Positions 31,801 to 44,629 of a stretch of DNA of 64,000 bases are shown here, piece after piece. Position numbers and translations under genes: made by a program. This DNA comes from Haematobia irritans (lineage: Eukaryota; Arthropoda; Insecta; Diptera; Muscidae): the NCBI RefSeq assembly GCF_050003625.1, contig NC_134397.1, positions 71,088,669 to 71,152,668 on the forward strand. The letters run 5' to 3'. The notes under the pieces are model-generated. The model was not told the origin of the DNA. It saw nothing but the letters and a program-made list of their open reading frames with translations, and ran no database searches. The stretch's first letter is position 1. Every line of letters begins with the position of its first letter.

Positions 31801-33120
31801 GTACACTGATGAAAAAGACTGTTTTTCATATGTTTGGCTATAAACATTATATGTTTGGAACACAAATTTTTAAACACAATATTTTTGAGTGCAAGCATAT
31901 AATGTTCATAAACTAGCATAACATGTTTGGGACATATATGTTAATATGTTAGAACATATTATGTTTGGGACATAAAATGTTTGTAAATACAATATGCTTG
32001 GATGCAAACATATATTAATTTAGAAATAGCCTATAAACATATATGTGTTTAGTAGCTTGGAGCGCTATTTAACAGGGAGCGATATTGAATTAAGTTGGTG
32101 GTTGTTGCTTGTTATTACAAAATTAATGGTGTTTTCTTTTCTGAAAAAAGTGCTTTGCCTTCATTTTGTCTGTACAAAATGCGCATTTTTAAAATGTTAC
32201 CAGAAACCTAAAAAAATGCTATCATTTCAGCGGGCAGAAAAGAATTCAAAGAAGGAAACAGGGCAATCGCAGCACTCTCGTTTGTTGGCAGTGCTGAAAA
32301 TGCCCGTAAATTGCCTCTATGCGTGGCGCTATTTTCACAACAGAATTCGAAGCCTTTTCGCACTTTTGCCTGTTTTTTTTTTAGAAAAGAACCTAAAGAG
32401 TACATTTTCCGGGCAAAATGCAAAAAAGTGTGCATTTTTTACAAGAAAAGAAAACGCCATTACATTTTATTTTTCCTTGGGCAATTGATCAGCTACTTCT
32501 TTGATCCTTACAAACTGTGTGGTCCGCTGTTCGAATCCCCGTCCGGCAAAAGGTAAAATTAAAATAAAAAAAAAATCATAAAATTGAATAATTTCTTCTA
32601 CAATGTTTGTATTACAGAAAAAGGTGCTAAGAACTAAAAAATCTCGTGGAAGTGAGAAAGATGTCGAGGAATATACAATTGGGCAGAAACAAAATTTTGA
32701 GCATTCAGGTCGAAAACCTATGTTGTTAGCACCTATATTACCTGTTTATTTTCATAATTCATTATGATTGTAAATATATAAATAAATAAATAAAATTTTG
32801 AGCACAATATTGTTTGGGAGATTTTTTTTAAGCATATAATATTTTTGGGTGCAAAATGCTTCCAAACATATTATATGGTCACATAATAACATATTGTTTT
32901 TTTGGAAGACAACATTATTGAATTTGGATGCAAAAATACAAAATGTTTGGAACTTAGACTACCCAAACATATATTGTTTAGACCAATATGCTTTCAAACA
33001 TATTATATATTGGTAGAGATCAAACATATAAATGTTTGGGCAATACCCAAAATTGTATATGCTTGAAGCAAAATATGTTTGGGAGTATATGTTACAGAAG
33101 CGATTTTTTGTGAGGGTGTA
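31801..33120. mobile_element. Degenerate element with repeated CATATGTTTGG motifs
   Basis: Both ends consist of clustered, often inverted ATATGTTTGG/CCAAACATAT motifs (31830-32040 and 32810-33095), facing each other around a centre at 32045-32780. The terminal sequences (TACACTGATGAAAAAGACTG and, reversed, TACACCCTCACAAAAAATCG) are only loosely inverted. Within the centre, 32044-32130 and 32460-32490 recur inverted at 42395-42515. Confidence 0.5.
32500..32565 (+). repeat. Possible tRNA-like (SINE) remnant
   Basis: GGTCCGCTGTTCGAATCCCC followed by GTCCGGC resembles a tRNA T-arm with a polymerase III B box (GTTCGAATCC). A box A and cloverleaf are not clear upstream, and an AT-rich tail follows. 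Most likely a SINE remnant unrelated to the CCTAA-tailed family. Confidence 0.35.
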
Positions 33121-33659
33121 GTAAGTAACTCAACTAATATCAGTAAAAATATATGAAATCCCTCTGTTTTGACCGCTTTGATTTAGCGAAAAGATACGAC
33201 GAGAAGTTGAAATTTACTGTCTGGTCAATTCACCACAAACGTATTCCTAGATATGGGCGATCCAATATCGGGGCTATATATAGCCGATATCTGGTGACGC
33301 TATATCTCAAAGACTTCTGACGTTATTTAAGAATCTTGTTTTCGTACCCATTATATGTTTGTATTTTTAACTGTTTACTATGTTAAATCCATTACTTTAG
33401 GATATACGGACATTTTTATACGTCTGTGGAGTTATCTCTTATAGCTCAATTTTTCGACCATATAAAACTACGAATGCTTGGTGTTCTTACATATTAAATA
33501 ATTGACGGTGTTTCCATGACTAAATCGCTTCTTTTTTAAGAAAAACTTGTGTTTTGGAATGCGTTCCACAAGTTAAATTCGTTCCACAAATTTGAATTTT
33601 GCTTAGCCGAGGCACAAACCACGAATTTAACTAGCGAATTTATCTTCACACCCTTCTTC
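33121..33659. other. Unrecognised AT-rich interval
   Basis: No gene or clear repeat seen between the CATATGTTTGG element and the fold-back MITE. Confidence 0.3.
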
Positions 33660-34126
33660 CATGTAAATAAATCCGTATATGAAAAATTCTTTCTTTTGCG
33701 ATATAATCCTCCATAGAAATTGGCATAAATTGGCCAACCGGGAAGAGATAGAAAAGCCATATATTGAGACTCCCAAACACATTTCGCAATATCCGTTTTT
33801 ACCATCGGATAGAGCACTAAAAGATCTATCTTTCACATATAAATCTGGAACACCATATTTTTCCATTTTTCTCTCTGTTTCGTATATGCAACATTACTCC
33901 GATTCGGAAGATTTCTGGCAAAAGGTTTTAATTCCAATCGAAAGCTATCGTTTCAGTTTATCTTTGGTTAAAATTTGGCTTTTCTATCTCTTCCCGGTTG
34001 GCCAATTTATGACAATTTCTATGCAGGATTATATCGCAAAAAAAATTATTCGTATATAACTCATATTTTCACATATAGGTGGCGCTGAAACGAATATGCA
34101 TATACGGATTTATTTTCCCTTACATA
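33660..34126. mobile_element. Fold-back MITE with long inverted arms (copy 1)
   Basis: The left arm holds ATGTAAATAAATCCGTATAT, TTTTGCGATATAATCCTCCA and GGCCAACCGGGAAGAGATAG. The right arm holds the reverse complements (CTATCTCTTCCCGGTTGGCC; ATCGCAAAA; ATACGGATTTATTTTCCCTT). Arms are about 130 bp. The right arm has an extra CATATAGGTGGCGCTGAAAC block. Related degenerate copies are at 35190-35628, 37160-37460 and 38041-38545. Confidence 0.7.
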
Positions 34127-35187
34127 ATTTTTCTATAGAAATAAAATTTTGACAAAATTTTTTATACAAATTAAATTCTGAAAAAGTTTCTATACAAATA
34201 AAAGTTTGACAAAATTTTCTATACAAATAAAATTTTGACAAAATTTTCTATACAAATAAAATTTTGTCAAAATTTTCTATAGAAATAATGTGTTGGTAGT
34301 TTATTTTTGGCCATATGGACAAATTTTTGTGTGATTGGGGATCGGCTATATATAACTATAGACCGATATGGACCCATTTTGACATGGTTGTTAGCGGCCA
34401 TATACTGGCTTAATGCACCAAATTTCAACCGAATCGGATAAATTTTGTCCCTCCAAGAGGTTCCGGAGGTCAAATTTGGGGATCGATTTATATGGGAGCT
34501 ATATATAATTATGAACCGATATGGACCAATTTTTGCATGGTTGTTAGAGACCATATGCTAACACCGCGTACCAAATTTCAACCGAATCGGATGAATTTTG
34601 CTCCTCCAAGAGGTTCCGGAGGTCAAATTTGGGGATCGGTTTATATGGGGGCTATATATAATTATGGACCGATATGAACCAATTTTAGCATGGTTTTTAG
34701 ATACCATATATTTACAGCTCGTACCAAATTTCAACCGGATCGGATGAATTTTGCTCCTCCAAGAGGTTCCAGAGATCAAATCTGGGGATCGGTTTATATG
34801 GGGGCTATATATAATTATGGACCGATATGGACCAATTTTTGCATGGTTGTTAGAGACTATATACTAACACCACGTACCAAATTTCAACCGGATCGCATGA
34901 AATTTGCTTCTGTAGGAGGCTCCGCAAGTCAAATCTGGGGGTCGGTTTATAATGGGGCTATACGTAAAAGTGGTCCAATATGGCCCATTTGCTATACAAT
35001 CCGACCTACATCAATAACTACTTATGCAAAGTTTCAATTCCATAGCTTGTTTCGTTCGGAAGTTAGCGTGATTTCAACAGACGGATTTCACCACGACCCA
35101 GAATATATACACTTTATGGGGTCTTAGAACAATATTTCGATGTGTTACAAACGGAATGATATACCCCCATCCTATGGTGGAGGGTAT
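34127..35187 (+). repeat. Tandem-repeat element copy 7
   Basis: 29-bp units (34127-34290), 153-bp units (34330-34940) and the terminal block to GTGGAGGGTATA near 35187. The GGAC-rich run is shortened. It lies exactly between two related fold-back MITEs, suggesting insertion into one composite repeat. Confidence 0.8.
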
Positions 35188-35189
35188 AA

Positions 35190-35628
35190 AAATAAATCTG
35201 GAACCCCATATTTTTCCATTTGGCCACAGTGGTCAGTTTTCTCTCGAGGAGCAGTGCCCCCACGTTTTTCCAGGCCATATATTGAGACTCCCAAACACAT
35301 TTCGCAATATCTGTTTCTAAGATCGAATAGAACACTAAAAGATCTATCTTTCACATATATATGTGGAACCCCATCTTTTTCCATTTGGCCACAGTGGACA
35401 CATTTCTCTCTGTTTCAAAAAGGCAAACGGTTTTAATTCCAATCGAAAGCTATCGTTTCAGTTTATCTTTGGTTAAAATTTCTATCTCTTCCCGTTTAGC
35501 CAATTTATGCCAATTTCTATGGAGGATTACATCGCAAAAAATTATGTTGTATTCGTATATAACTCATTTTTTCACATACAGGTGGCGCTGAAACGAATTT
35601 TCATATACGGATTTATTTTCCCTTACAT
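35190..35628. mobile_element. Fold-back MITE family, copy 2
   Basis: Shares with copy 1 the CATATATTGAGACTCCCAAA segment, the AAAGATCTATCTTTCACATA segment and the right end ATACGGATTTATTTTCCCTT. Here the CCATTTGGCCACAGTGG segment occurs twice (35216 and 35382). Confidence 0.6.
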
Positions 35629-36763
35629 TCTTATTCCCCCATGTTCCGAAATTCGGAATTGCAAACTTTTCCTTTGGCCATAATTTCTTAACCCTCAAAC
35701 TTATAAGCTTAATAAAACAGCTTGGTAATACAGTTATCTTTAACGAGAAGTTCAAATTAAAATTATTCGGATTGTGTCACTAAGTTCATAGAGTTTTTTT
35801 TTTGTTTGCTTCATCCAAACTAAGCCAACTTCAATATAATTGATATTAAAAAATAACAGACAATTTTGGTAATTTCAGCAGACTTTGGACTATTTTAGCA
35901 TACTTTTCTACTGTGTCTACTAACGAATTTCTTTGGGTTTATATATAGAAGAACAAAAACTGCATAATAAATTGTAAAACCTACGTAATTATTGTTTTAC
36001 ATTCGGCTATTTTTTTATGCACTAAATTGGTTTCTTTCGGTTACATGCTTATGAGTAATTAAGCAATTTACATTTGCTATTTTTTTCCTACAATATTAGC
36101 TACAATTTGCCTACGATCATAATTAAACGAATTCAAATGACTAGGTAAGTAACCGAAGAATGAGGGAAATATGACGTTGCATACATTGTTAGATATTGTG
36201 GTTTCCATTACAAACAAACAATCAAAATTGCATTGCAGTACGAGTTAGTGTGTCACTTGAAGTATAAAAATATCAGGTTATACCATTATAGCATGGGAGT
36301 ATATATCCCTGATCAACTTAAAAATCTAAGGCTAATTAAAGATACAACTGTTTTATTTTGTTTTTATAGTCATTATATATGATCCCCATGCATGGAGTGG
36401 CGGGAAAGTTGGGTTCATTTATTAGCACAAACGCTAAAAGATACCTATTACATATATGCATTTTCAGACTGAAATTGCAACCTTTTCTTACACAGAACCA
36501 GGGAACTCAAACAAGAGAACGTCGATTATTTGCTTCTCCACATAATCACGATCAAAAGGTATTCCTCGTACATTTATTTATTGAAGGCTCATTATAATAC
36601 CGGACGCACAGAAAAAAACGTGTTCGGACATATTTAGTGCAGTCTTTTAATTGTTGCAAAAGCCTTGTATTTTGTCCTATATTCTGTCCGAGAAAATGAC
36701 CGCAATAACTAAGTATATAAGTTGTCTCTAAATACGACAAACATGTTCTATTATTTGAAAGGG
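35629..36763. other. AT-rich unique region without recognised gene
   Basis: Open frames here are short and show no domain. No clear transposon end found. Confidence 0.4.
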
Positions 36764-37022
36764 AAGCCACCGTGGTGCAATGGTTAGCATGCCCGCCTTG
36801 CATACACAAGGTCCTGGGTTCGATTCGATTATCCCACTTCAGTAATGCTCTGGTGACATTTCTGAGGGTTTCAAAGCTTCTCTAAGTGGTTTCACTGCAA
36901 TGTGGAACGCCGTTCTTAACATGGAATCGGGCAGCACTCAGAGAGAAGTTCACCAATGTGGTATCACAATGGACTGAATAGTCTAAGTGGACCTGATACA
37001 TCGGGCTGTCACCTAACCTATT
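36764..37022 (+). mobile_element. tRNA-derived SINE, copy C (internally deleted)
   Basis: Head GGAAGCCACCGTGGTGCAAT with box A TGGTGCAATGG and box B GGGTTCGATTCG. Compared with copy D it lacks about 30 bp after box B and about 40 bp around the GGACTCGGCTATAAAAAGG segment. Tail CACCTAACCTA. Confidence 0.8.
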
Positions 37023-37159
37023 ATTTGAATGGTAGAATTAGATTTTTTCCATTTGGCATTATTAGTATGCGCATTTCTTTCGAGCACCAATGCCTTCCCT
37101 TTTTTAGGCAATATATTGGAAATCCCAAAAACAATATGCGTTTTAACTAACGAATAGGC

Positions 37160-37460
37160 AACTACAAGTTCTTTCACCTAAAAATCTGGAAGATCATCTT
37201 TTTCCATTTGACCAAAGTGAACACATTTCTCTTGAGGGGCAGAACACAAGACATTTTGAAATATCCGATTTTACCATCGGATAGGTGGACTAAAAGATCT
37301 ATCTTCCACATGTGACTCCGAATACCCAACATTTGCTATTTGACCCTAGTGGAAATATTCCTCTCAAGGTTTACCATGTCAGTATCTAGTTAGGCCATAT
37401 AATAGGTATTCCAAACATATTTTGCGATATTCTTTTCTACCGAAAGATAGAGGACTATAA
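37160..37460. repeat. Fold-back MITE family, copy 3 (degenerate)
   Basis: Keeps AAAAATCTGGAAGATCATCT, ACCATCGGATAGGTGGACTA and AAAGATCTATCTTCCACATG in the order seen in copies 1 and 2, with no intact ends. Confidence 0.5.
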
Positions 37461-37686
37461 TATTTACCCGTCATTTCCCTCGTGAAGATTTTTTGTTTTA
37501 ATTTTTCAACCACCGACGAACGATTTTTTCAAGCATTTTCATTGCGAAAGAAAAGCAAACGCTCTTCATGAAATCGTATACTTCCGTGGACAAAATCGTG
37601 AAAGGCCCATTTGTATTCACTTGGTCATAGGAGTAGGCATTTCCTTGGAGGAGCACATCCGTATTTATTGTTTGTAGGCTATAGAT

Positions 37687-38037
37687 TGGGAGCCACCGTG
37701 GTGCAATGGGTAGCATGCCCGCCTTGCATACACAAGGTCGTGGGTTCGATTCCTGCTTCGACCGAACACCAAAAAAGTTTTTCAGCGGTGGATTATCCCA
37801 CCTCAGTAATGCTGGTGACATTTCTGAGGGTTTCAAAGCTTCTCTATGTGGTTTCACTGTAATGTGGAACGCCGTTCGGACTCGGCTATAAAAAGGAGGT
37901 CCCTTGTCATTGAGCTTAACATGGAATCGGGCAGCACTCAGTGATAAGAGAGAAGTTCACCAAAGTGGTATCACAATGGACTGAATAGTCTAAGTGAGCC
38001 TGATACATCGGGCTGCCACCTAACCTAACCTAACCTA
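37687..38037 (+). mobile_element. tRNA-derived SINE, copy D (best preserved)
   Basis: Head GGGAGCCACCGTGGTGCAAT, box A TGGTGCAATGG, anticodon-arm-like CCTTGCATACACAAGG (5-bp stem), box B GGTTCGATTCC, then the unrelated body and the tail CCTAACCTAACCTAACCTA. Both pol III boxes match consensus, so it may be transcribable. Confidence 0.9.
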
Positions 38038-38040
38038 GGC

Positions 38041-38545
38041 TATAGATTGAGATCTCCCGTATCCATATATTGAGAATCCCTAACACGTTTGGCGATACCC
38101 ATTTCTTAATATTAGTCTGATATCAGTGCAGGTTTTTTTAATGTCCAAGTCATTTAAACTACATTTAAATAAATATTGTAATAATATGTAGATATCCTGG
38201 TCACATTTCTCTCGAGGACCAATGCATCCATTTTTTTATAGGCCATATATTGAGAATCCTAAACATGTTTGGCGATATCATTTTTTTACCATGGGATAGA
38301 GGTCTACAAGATTTCTCTTTCACATATAAATTTGGATGACCATCTTTCATCATTTGACTATAGTGGACTGATTTCTCTCTGTTTCGTAAATGCCACAATG
38401 CAATGTAATACTTTGGTTAAAATTCCAGTTTGGCCAATTTATAGCAATTCTTATGGAGGATAGGTATATACTGTCTTTATTTCACATATAGGTGGCGCTG
38501 AAATGATTTTTCTGTACTGATTTACTATTTTCCTTCACATCCTCA
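38041..38545. repeat. Fold-back MITE family, copy 4 (degenerate)
   Basis: Contains CATATATTGAGAATCCCTAA (and a second CATATATTGAGAATCCTAAA), TTTCACATATAAATTTGGAT and the right-end block CATATAGGTGGCGCTGAAAT. Confidence 0.5.
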
Positions 38546-41500
38546 TTATAGCGAAGAATAATAGTGGCAAAAAGATTCGAAAGGTATATTTTGATCATAA
38601 ATTTGCTTTAAATTTGGATTTTATACCGTTTGGGTAGCGCTTATACGAATATTAATATATCATGTTAGTAAAAATAAATTAGTTTCACTCACATGATTGT
38701 AAAATTTCAGAACAATATATCTGTATTGATGAGCCTGACAGATAGATATTTATTTAGACAAACGAACACCACCGTATCGTCTTAAACGTTTTATGATCCT
38801 AAATCGACATGATCCAAAACTATATATCGCCATTCTATCCATAAGCATGCAACAAACAAAGCACTGTTGTTGCTAAAACCACTATTCAAAATCGTATTTG
38901 TAGAATTTAAACTCTTATACTGAAAATAATCGTAAACTATGGAGTTCCTGCATCCCCACTAATTTTATGCCAACTGTTTGGAAACTTACAGTTTTATCAT
39001 TGTGACTTGTATTCAAAAACAAAAGTACTGTGCATATTTCCAACAGTCTCCGCCGCCATTCCATGTGCAATGAACAATTTTAAATATTTAATATATACCC
39101 TAAATTAGTTGCACTTTAATGACACATTGATCTACTTTTCACAATATCCACAATTTCCCCCTTGAATTTGCTGTGTATGTTGGAGAAATGACTACTTGAT
39201 GAATAGTGCATGAGCTGAATAGAAAACATAATATTAAATACCAGGGTTATTGGTAGGATAAAACCTTCAGGACACATACTTATATGTACATGGCCAATAC
39301 AAGCTGGGCCAGTTGTTGGTTGTTTCTGATAAGAAAAAAAAAAATGTAGAAGGTATATATGGATGTATGTATGTATGTTTATTATAAATATCTATTGAAC
39401 TAAATGCGGGACTACTTCAACGGCAGCACATCGTAAAAAAACGCTATTGGAGGATTTCATCAGCTGAGGCGATGTACGGAACATGGATCCATGAGCTAAT
39501 TTTCTTAAAATTCGTCTGTCGTCTACTCTGAAGGTAACATTGAGCAACATTTTCTGAAAATCGATGAATTTTTTTTTTGGTCTCTACACACAGAGTTGCC
39601 AATGCTAAACAAAACAACAAGACCATAGAAAGGATAGCATCCTAAAAAATGTTGACAAGTTTTGAAGAAACATTCAATTTCCACAACTAAAAATGATTTC
39701 TTATTTAATTTATATTTGTAATCAAGGCTGATATATGCCTATAAAGATAATCGTATTAACACTAGTAGGTTATTATAACTTTTTAATTAATGGTTTCGCT
39801 CTCTTTTACTTATTTGTTTTGTTTTTTGGTTAACATATAGATATACTTTGATGCACACATTGTATTTTTTTTCCTCGGTAATAGACGCATTAGGTTTCTT
39901 ATTTTTAGTTTAGTTATTTACATTTTTGTGTCATTAACCAAATAAATCACTCTGCAAAGCAACACACACATTAAAAAATTACATTGCAGAATTTCACTTC
40001 ATCATTTGTTTACCAATAGATTTGTTTCAGAGATTTTTTTATGGCAAGGAATTTTCATTATTGATTTTTGGCAACACTGTTATATATGTGTGTACTTATT
40101 TTCTGTATGGCAGCAAAAGCAGCGCCTGTGTGTGTGCCACTCACTCTTCCTCTTCTTCTCTTTTTACAAATGGATTCTTTCACTACTACAGAATTTTTTC
40201 TTCTTCGTTTCAATGCCAATACTTTAATATTTGTTCACTTCATAATACACATAATTTTTGCCTACTTTATGCTAATTCTTGATGATTTTGATTATCTTTT
40301 TGCAATTATTCATTACTCGAGGACTTGTGAAATGTCTCGGTAAACAATTAATTTTCTTAAAAGACTATATCCACACAAAATATTTCTTTTTCTTGGTCTT
40401 CGACGTTATCACACTTTTTCACACACCACACTTACTTTAGCGATATAACATTGTAATCGGTGTTGCCAATACTAAAATTGGGCTCTCGATTAGAAAATTG
40501 TCTAAAGAGATTAAGAAAATCCCAAGTAATTATATTTGAGAAAGTCAAAATTGTATATAATATTGGTCATAATTAAATTTATTTAATAAACATTTATCTG
40601 TCAAGAAGTTTTGAATTTTTAGTAATAAAGGGAAAGCACATCAAAACTTATCAAATTTTTTTTCAAACTCAACGGTACAGACATCCGTTACGCAACATAA
40701 TTCGAATTTACGACAAATTTAGCTCAATGCAAAAAAATAAGCAAAAACATGGTTGAAATCATTAACCAAAACAAGAACAAATCTGTATATTATAGTGGAA
40801 TCTTAGTACAAACATAGCAAAAATATCTTGTAAAATGTTTCCCACATTCTAATAAAATGTTGACCGGTGGCAACGCTGACAAACACTTTATACTGGCACT
40901 AATATACGAACAGCTGATTAAAAAATTTGACTAGATATAGCAATTTTTGCACAGGAGTAATATACCGACGAATTTTTTTGTTTACTTTTTTGGTACACTT
41001 TCAATATAGTTATATCCGCTCGAAAAAAAATCTTATAACGCGTTTATTACCACTTTTTAATTAGTTTTCTTAACACTCAGCTGAATGTATACATTCTATT
41101 CTGCAGCTACTTTATTCTTTGTCAAACTGTCAACCGTGCAAGGAAGAGTTGTATTTTAAATATTAGCGAATTAGAATGAACGCCGTCATTTATTTTACCT
41201 ATTTGAAGCCGTCATTTTTTTCAACGTCTGTCCAGAGATGGATGTGTTCAATTGGCACAGTACGAGCAGAGTTGCATCTATTAGAAACGTTGGCAATACT
41301 AAGATAGGTAGTTTCATCGAAACAACTTCCTAATGCAAATTAAAATAATTGAAAGGAAAACAGACTACGAAATTCGAACATGGACACTGTGTAATGAGAT
41401 GTTGTTTTTACAATATTTTTCATATTTTCCTTCTCGTTTTCCAAGACTTAACCCTGTCAATTTTTTTTTCAATTTAACGTTAATTCTTAGAAACCCGACC

Positions 41501-41808
41501 AAGTCGAAAACAGTCGTATACGACATCTAAATTTCATCAGAAAAGCGCCGTCACTATTGAACTTTACTATGCCTCAATTGTGAAATAATTGGACGCACCC
41601 AATGTTGATCATTCAAATTAATAAACAAAGACTTACTGCCTGTTCTTGGAATTTTCGTTTGCCTCGAGACGAACGATTCGTCAAATATCACATATTCGTA
41701 TCTCGAAAACCAGAGTCTGTAAAATCCCAATTGTTTCGGTGTTCGATAGTAAATCGTAATTAATGAGCTCATGACAAAATTCATGATTTTCTAGAAAATA
41801 TGTCTAAA
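38546..41808. other. Longest interval with nothing recognised
   Basis: About 3.3 kb of AT-rich unique sequence with short ORFs lacking domains. It holds an ATGTATGTATGTATG run near 39365 and TTGGCAACTCTGTGTG-type MITE ends near 39590. A coding or regulatory role cannot be excluded but is not visible. Confidence 0.4.
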
Positions 41809-43015
41809 CCCTGCCAACATTTTTTGAATTTGGGGGCGCTTCAGAGAATCCCCAGTACGTCGAAAACAGTCGTATACGATATCCAAAACTCCTCGGAAAA
41901 GCGCCGTCACTATTGAGAAGTTGTACCACGCCAAGTTACTACAAAAAAGTATCGCATGAGTGCAATTATTAGGAGCCCTTCTGGATACATTTAGAAGGAC
42001 GCCAATAAGAGCCCCTTCAAACAATCAGACAAAGTGCATTTTAAGATAGTTTTAAAAGAATCATTGTTGTCAAGTAAAACACGATTGTTTAGATGTTTAT
42101 TAATTTTATTTTCTCATAAATATAACATTTATACGGCTATCACATCACATTTAAAGGCCGGTACTCTGTTCGGTTTTCGCGTTGAAACTCCATACAAAAC
42201 CAAAAAATGCGAAAAATTTGCGAAATTGTTTCCATTTGTGATACTTTGTTTTTTCGTGTTGAAAAACTGACGTTTATAGCACGGCGCCATTTGCAATGTG
42301 AATTAAGAAATAATTTATTTATTAAAAACTATTTGTGCGGGTTTATAAATCAAACACGGACCATATTTTTGTTCCGAAACTATACGAAGGATCAAAGGAA
42401 TAGCAGATCAATTGCCCAAGGAAAAATAAAATGTTATTTTGTAAAAACAAGCAACAACCACCAACTTAATCCAATATCGCTCCCTGTAAAATAGCGCTCC
42501 AAGCTACCTAAAAAAACGCCGCTTCTATGTGCGAAATAATGGTTTCCATAAAAATTTTTCGCAAGAATGAACATAGTACCGGCCTTAACACATTTTTATG
42601 CATTAATAAGAGATTGATGTTGAGTTACAAGTTGTAAGTTAAATGTTGTAGCGTCTATCAGCCAGTACTTTTATTCCCAATGGAGGCAGCGTGTCTGGAA
42701 AAATATTTGAAAAACTATCACTTTATTCCATTTGGAAAGTCAAAAATTGTTCACCAATTTACTTTTCACAATTTTAAGCGTAATAACTATGTTTTCAGCA
42801 CTTTATTTTCGTTTTCATTGAAATAAATTATAATAAGCCAGTTGCGCTTGGTGTTTCACAAAATATAAAATGGCTCTTGTAACAATAGTGATGGCAAAAT
42901 ACTTTCATGCGAATAGTGATGGCAAAATACTATCACAGTTGGCGATTGTTGCAGTGTCACTTACGAGTCTGTGGTAGCGATGAGGATGAAATGGAACACT
43001 GAAATGCTGGCAGGG
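41809..43015. mobile_element. CCCTGCC-ended element, copy 1
   Basis: Left end CCCTGCCAACATTTTTTGAA; right end, reversed, CCCTGCCAGCATTTCAGTGT; short terminal inverted repeat of about 12 bp. Internal landmarks shared with other copies are TCCCCAGTACGTCGAAAACA, AAGTTGTACCACGCCAAGTT and GGAGGCAGCGTGTCTGGAAA near the right. It carries a nested TTAA-flanked MITE. No transposase frame; superfamily undetermined. Confidence 0.65.
42155..42584. mobile_element. TTAA-flanked MITE nested in the CCCTGCC element
   Basis: Ends AGGCCGGTACTCTGTTCGGT and, reversed, GGCCGGTACTATGTTCATTC. It is flanked by TTAA on both sides (42151-42154, 42585-42588), and the empty site can be read in another copy near 53230. 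A TTAA duplication is the piggyBac signature. The interior (42395-42515) holds a segment also found, inverted, at 32044-32130. Confidence 0.75.
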
Positions 43016-43505
43016 AAGTTGTTTTAGTTTCAATCTAGACGAACGATTCGTCTCGAGTCGATTTTGTGTTTCATGAACAGGCAGTTAATAAAAAATATGA
43101 CTTTTAATTTTGTGCACTTATTAATTGTCAAAATGTTTAGAAAATGCAAATGCTACGGATCACTATAGCTACAAATCCTGTGTTTTTATCCTTAATCGGA
43201 GTACAACATTATTCCAAATAAATTTTTGGGAATTTTTCACTAATGTACATTTTACCATTAAGTGTACCAACAATATTTGTAGTGTTGTTTTTTGGTTACC
43301 TTTCTTTAATAATCTATTTTAAAGAAAATAATCTTAGATTTAATTCAGATAAGTACAGCTAGATTACAAAGAAATGAAGTGAAAGCTTTTCCCTTGCTTT
43401 AAAGGTAAAGCAATGGGTTGTCCTTATAATGCGCTTTACAGACTATCAGTTATTCCGGACGACAGTGCTCGTATCGAACATATCCCATATATTGTGCACA
43501 TTATA

Positions 43506-43585
43506 ACAGGTTGGCTGATAAGTCCCCGGTCTAACAAAGAAAAACACATTTTTTTTGTCAAAATTCGTTTTTATTATTCAACATA
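43506..43585. mobile_element. Himar1-type mariner end fragment
   Basis: ACAGGTTGGCTGATAAGTCC after TA, then the 3' non-coding part to TATTATTCAACAT, where a MITE takes over. It matches the end at 5707-5790 (same AACAAAGAAAA leader). Only one end survives. Confidence 0.85.
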
Positions 43586-44002
43586 AGGGCTGTTTTCTTT
43601 TTGCACTGGATACAACATTTGTATGGGCTATCCAGAACATCGTCGCACTGATGTTCTATCCAGAACATCTCATCAGTGCAAGTCGCGCCGATGTTGCCAG
43701 ATTGTATTTTGATAAAGTGGCGCTTCTTCGACTCACAATAGCAATTTATTGTGACTATTTTATCGAAAAACATGAAATTCAAAGTGATACAGTGTCATAA
43801 ATAATCGCAGCAGTAAATATTTACTACTAATTGGAGCATTTCATACATTAAAAATGCAAGATTTCACTTCTTTTATGTGATTGTTTTTAAACAGCTGATG
43901 ACAGTGTTGTATATTTTTGGAGATGTCCTGGATAAACGAGTACTTTGTTTTCTTTTAGTCCTTCAAGGCTTAGGGTATCCAGTGCTAAAAGAAAACAGCC
44001 CT
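43586..44002. mobile_element. AGGGCTG-ended MITE, copy 1 (417 bp)
   Basis: Terminal inverted repeats AGGGCTGTTTTCTTTTTGCA / AGGGCTGTTTTCTTTTAGCA, extending to CTGGATAC on both sides (about 28 bp). A nested dyad, GATGTTCTATCCAGAACATC, lies near 43650. A second copy is at 46747-47164. A 74-codon minus frame inside has no known domain. Confidence 0.8.
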
Positions 44003-44629
44003 ATTATTGTTCATTTAATTTACCAAAATTTTGAGACAATTAAGTGTTGTTTGTTTTTTATTATTTACTTTGAGATTTTTAGTTTTTAAGATCTTCAAAC
44101 CTGTTTGTACACTTCCACTAATCCACTAGGTATGTATTAGAGTGGGTCGTAAACTCTAATAAATATTCTCTACTATCTAATATTACTTCTTGGAATCCTC
44201 ACCATGTTGAAAACAGTCGTATACAATATTTAAAACTCATTTGAAAATCACTGTCACAATTGAGAAGTTTGTTCAATTTATTTAGCTATTTATTGTTTGT
44301 TTAATTTTAAATGTAACGTCTACATTTGATAATTTTATTTTTTAGGGTATTCGATTTAAAGGTAACGTCAATCAAATAAAACTGAAATAGATTTTTGTTA
44401 TGTTTAGTGTATTTATCACTTTTCTTTTGTGTTTTAATTTTTTTTTATGTTTAGTGGACACAGCCATATTTTTATACTTTCGTTTATCTTATTTTTTGCT
44501 AAGTTTCTTAAAAGTACCGTTCGAATCAAACTGTTCTTTTTCCAGAAAAACGTCGAGAAGATTAGAATCAAGTCAGACCTTTCTGTTAAAATTATTACAC
44601 TTTTTGTAAATTCAATGTTTATATCTTAA

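Noticed and set aside
32045..32488. 147-codon frame on the plus strand
   Set aside because: Lies within a degenerate repeat element, has no domain, and parts of it recur inverted at 42.4 kb.
32500..32565. Functional tRNA gene
   Set aside because: Only the T-arm/B-box part is convincing; no acceptor stem pairing or box A, so treated as a SINE remnant.
39444..39626. Minus-strand frame starting MVLLFCLALATLCVE that resembles a signal peptide
   Set aside because: The codons fall in a TTGGCAACTCTGTGTG-type repeat end, and the downstream sequence has no domain or splice support.
41554..42024. Minus-strand frames within 41.5-42.0 kb
   Set aside because: The second frame lies in a CCCTGCC-ended non-coding element repeated elsewhere; the first shows no domain and no splice context.
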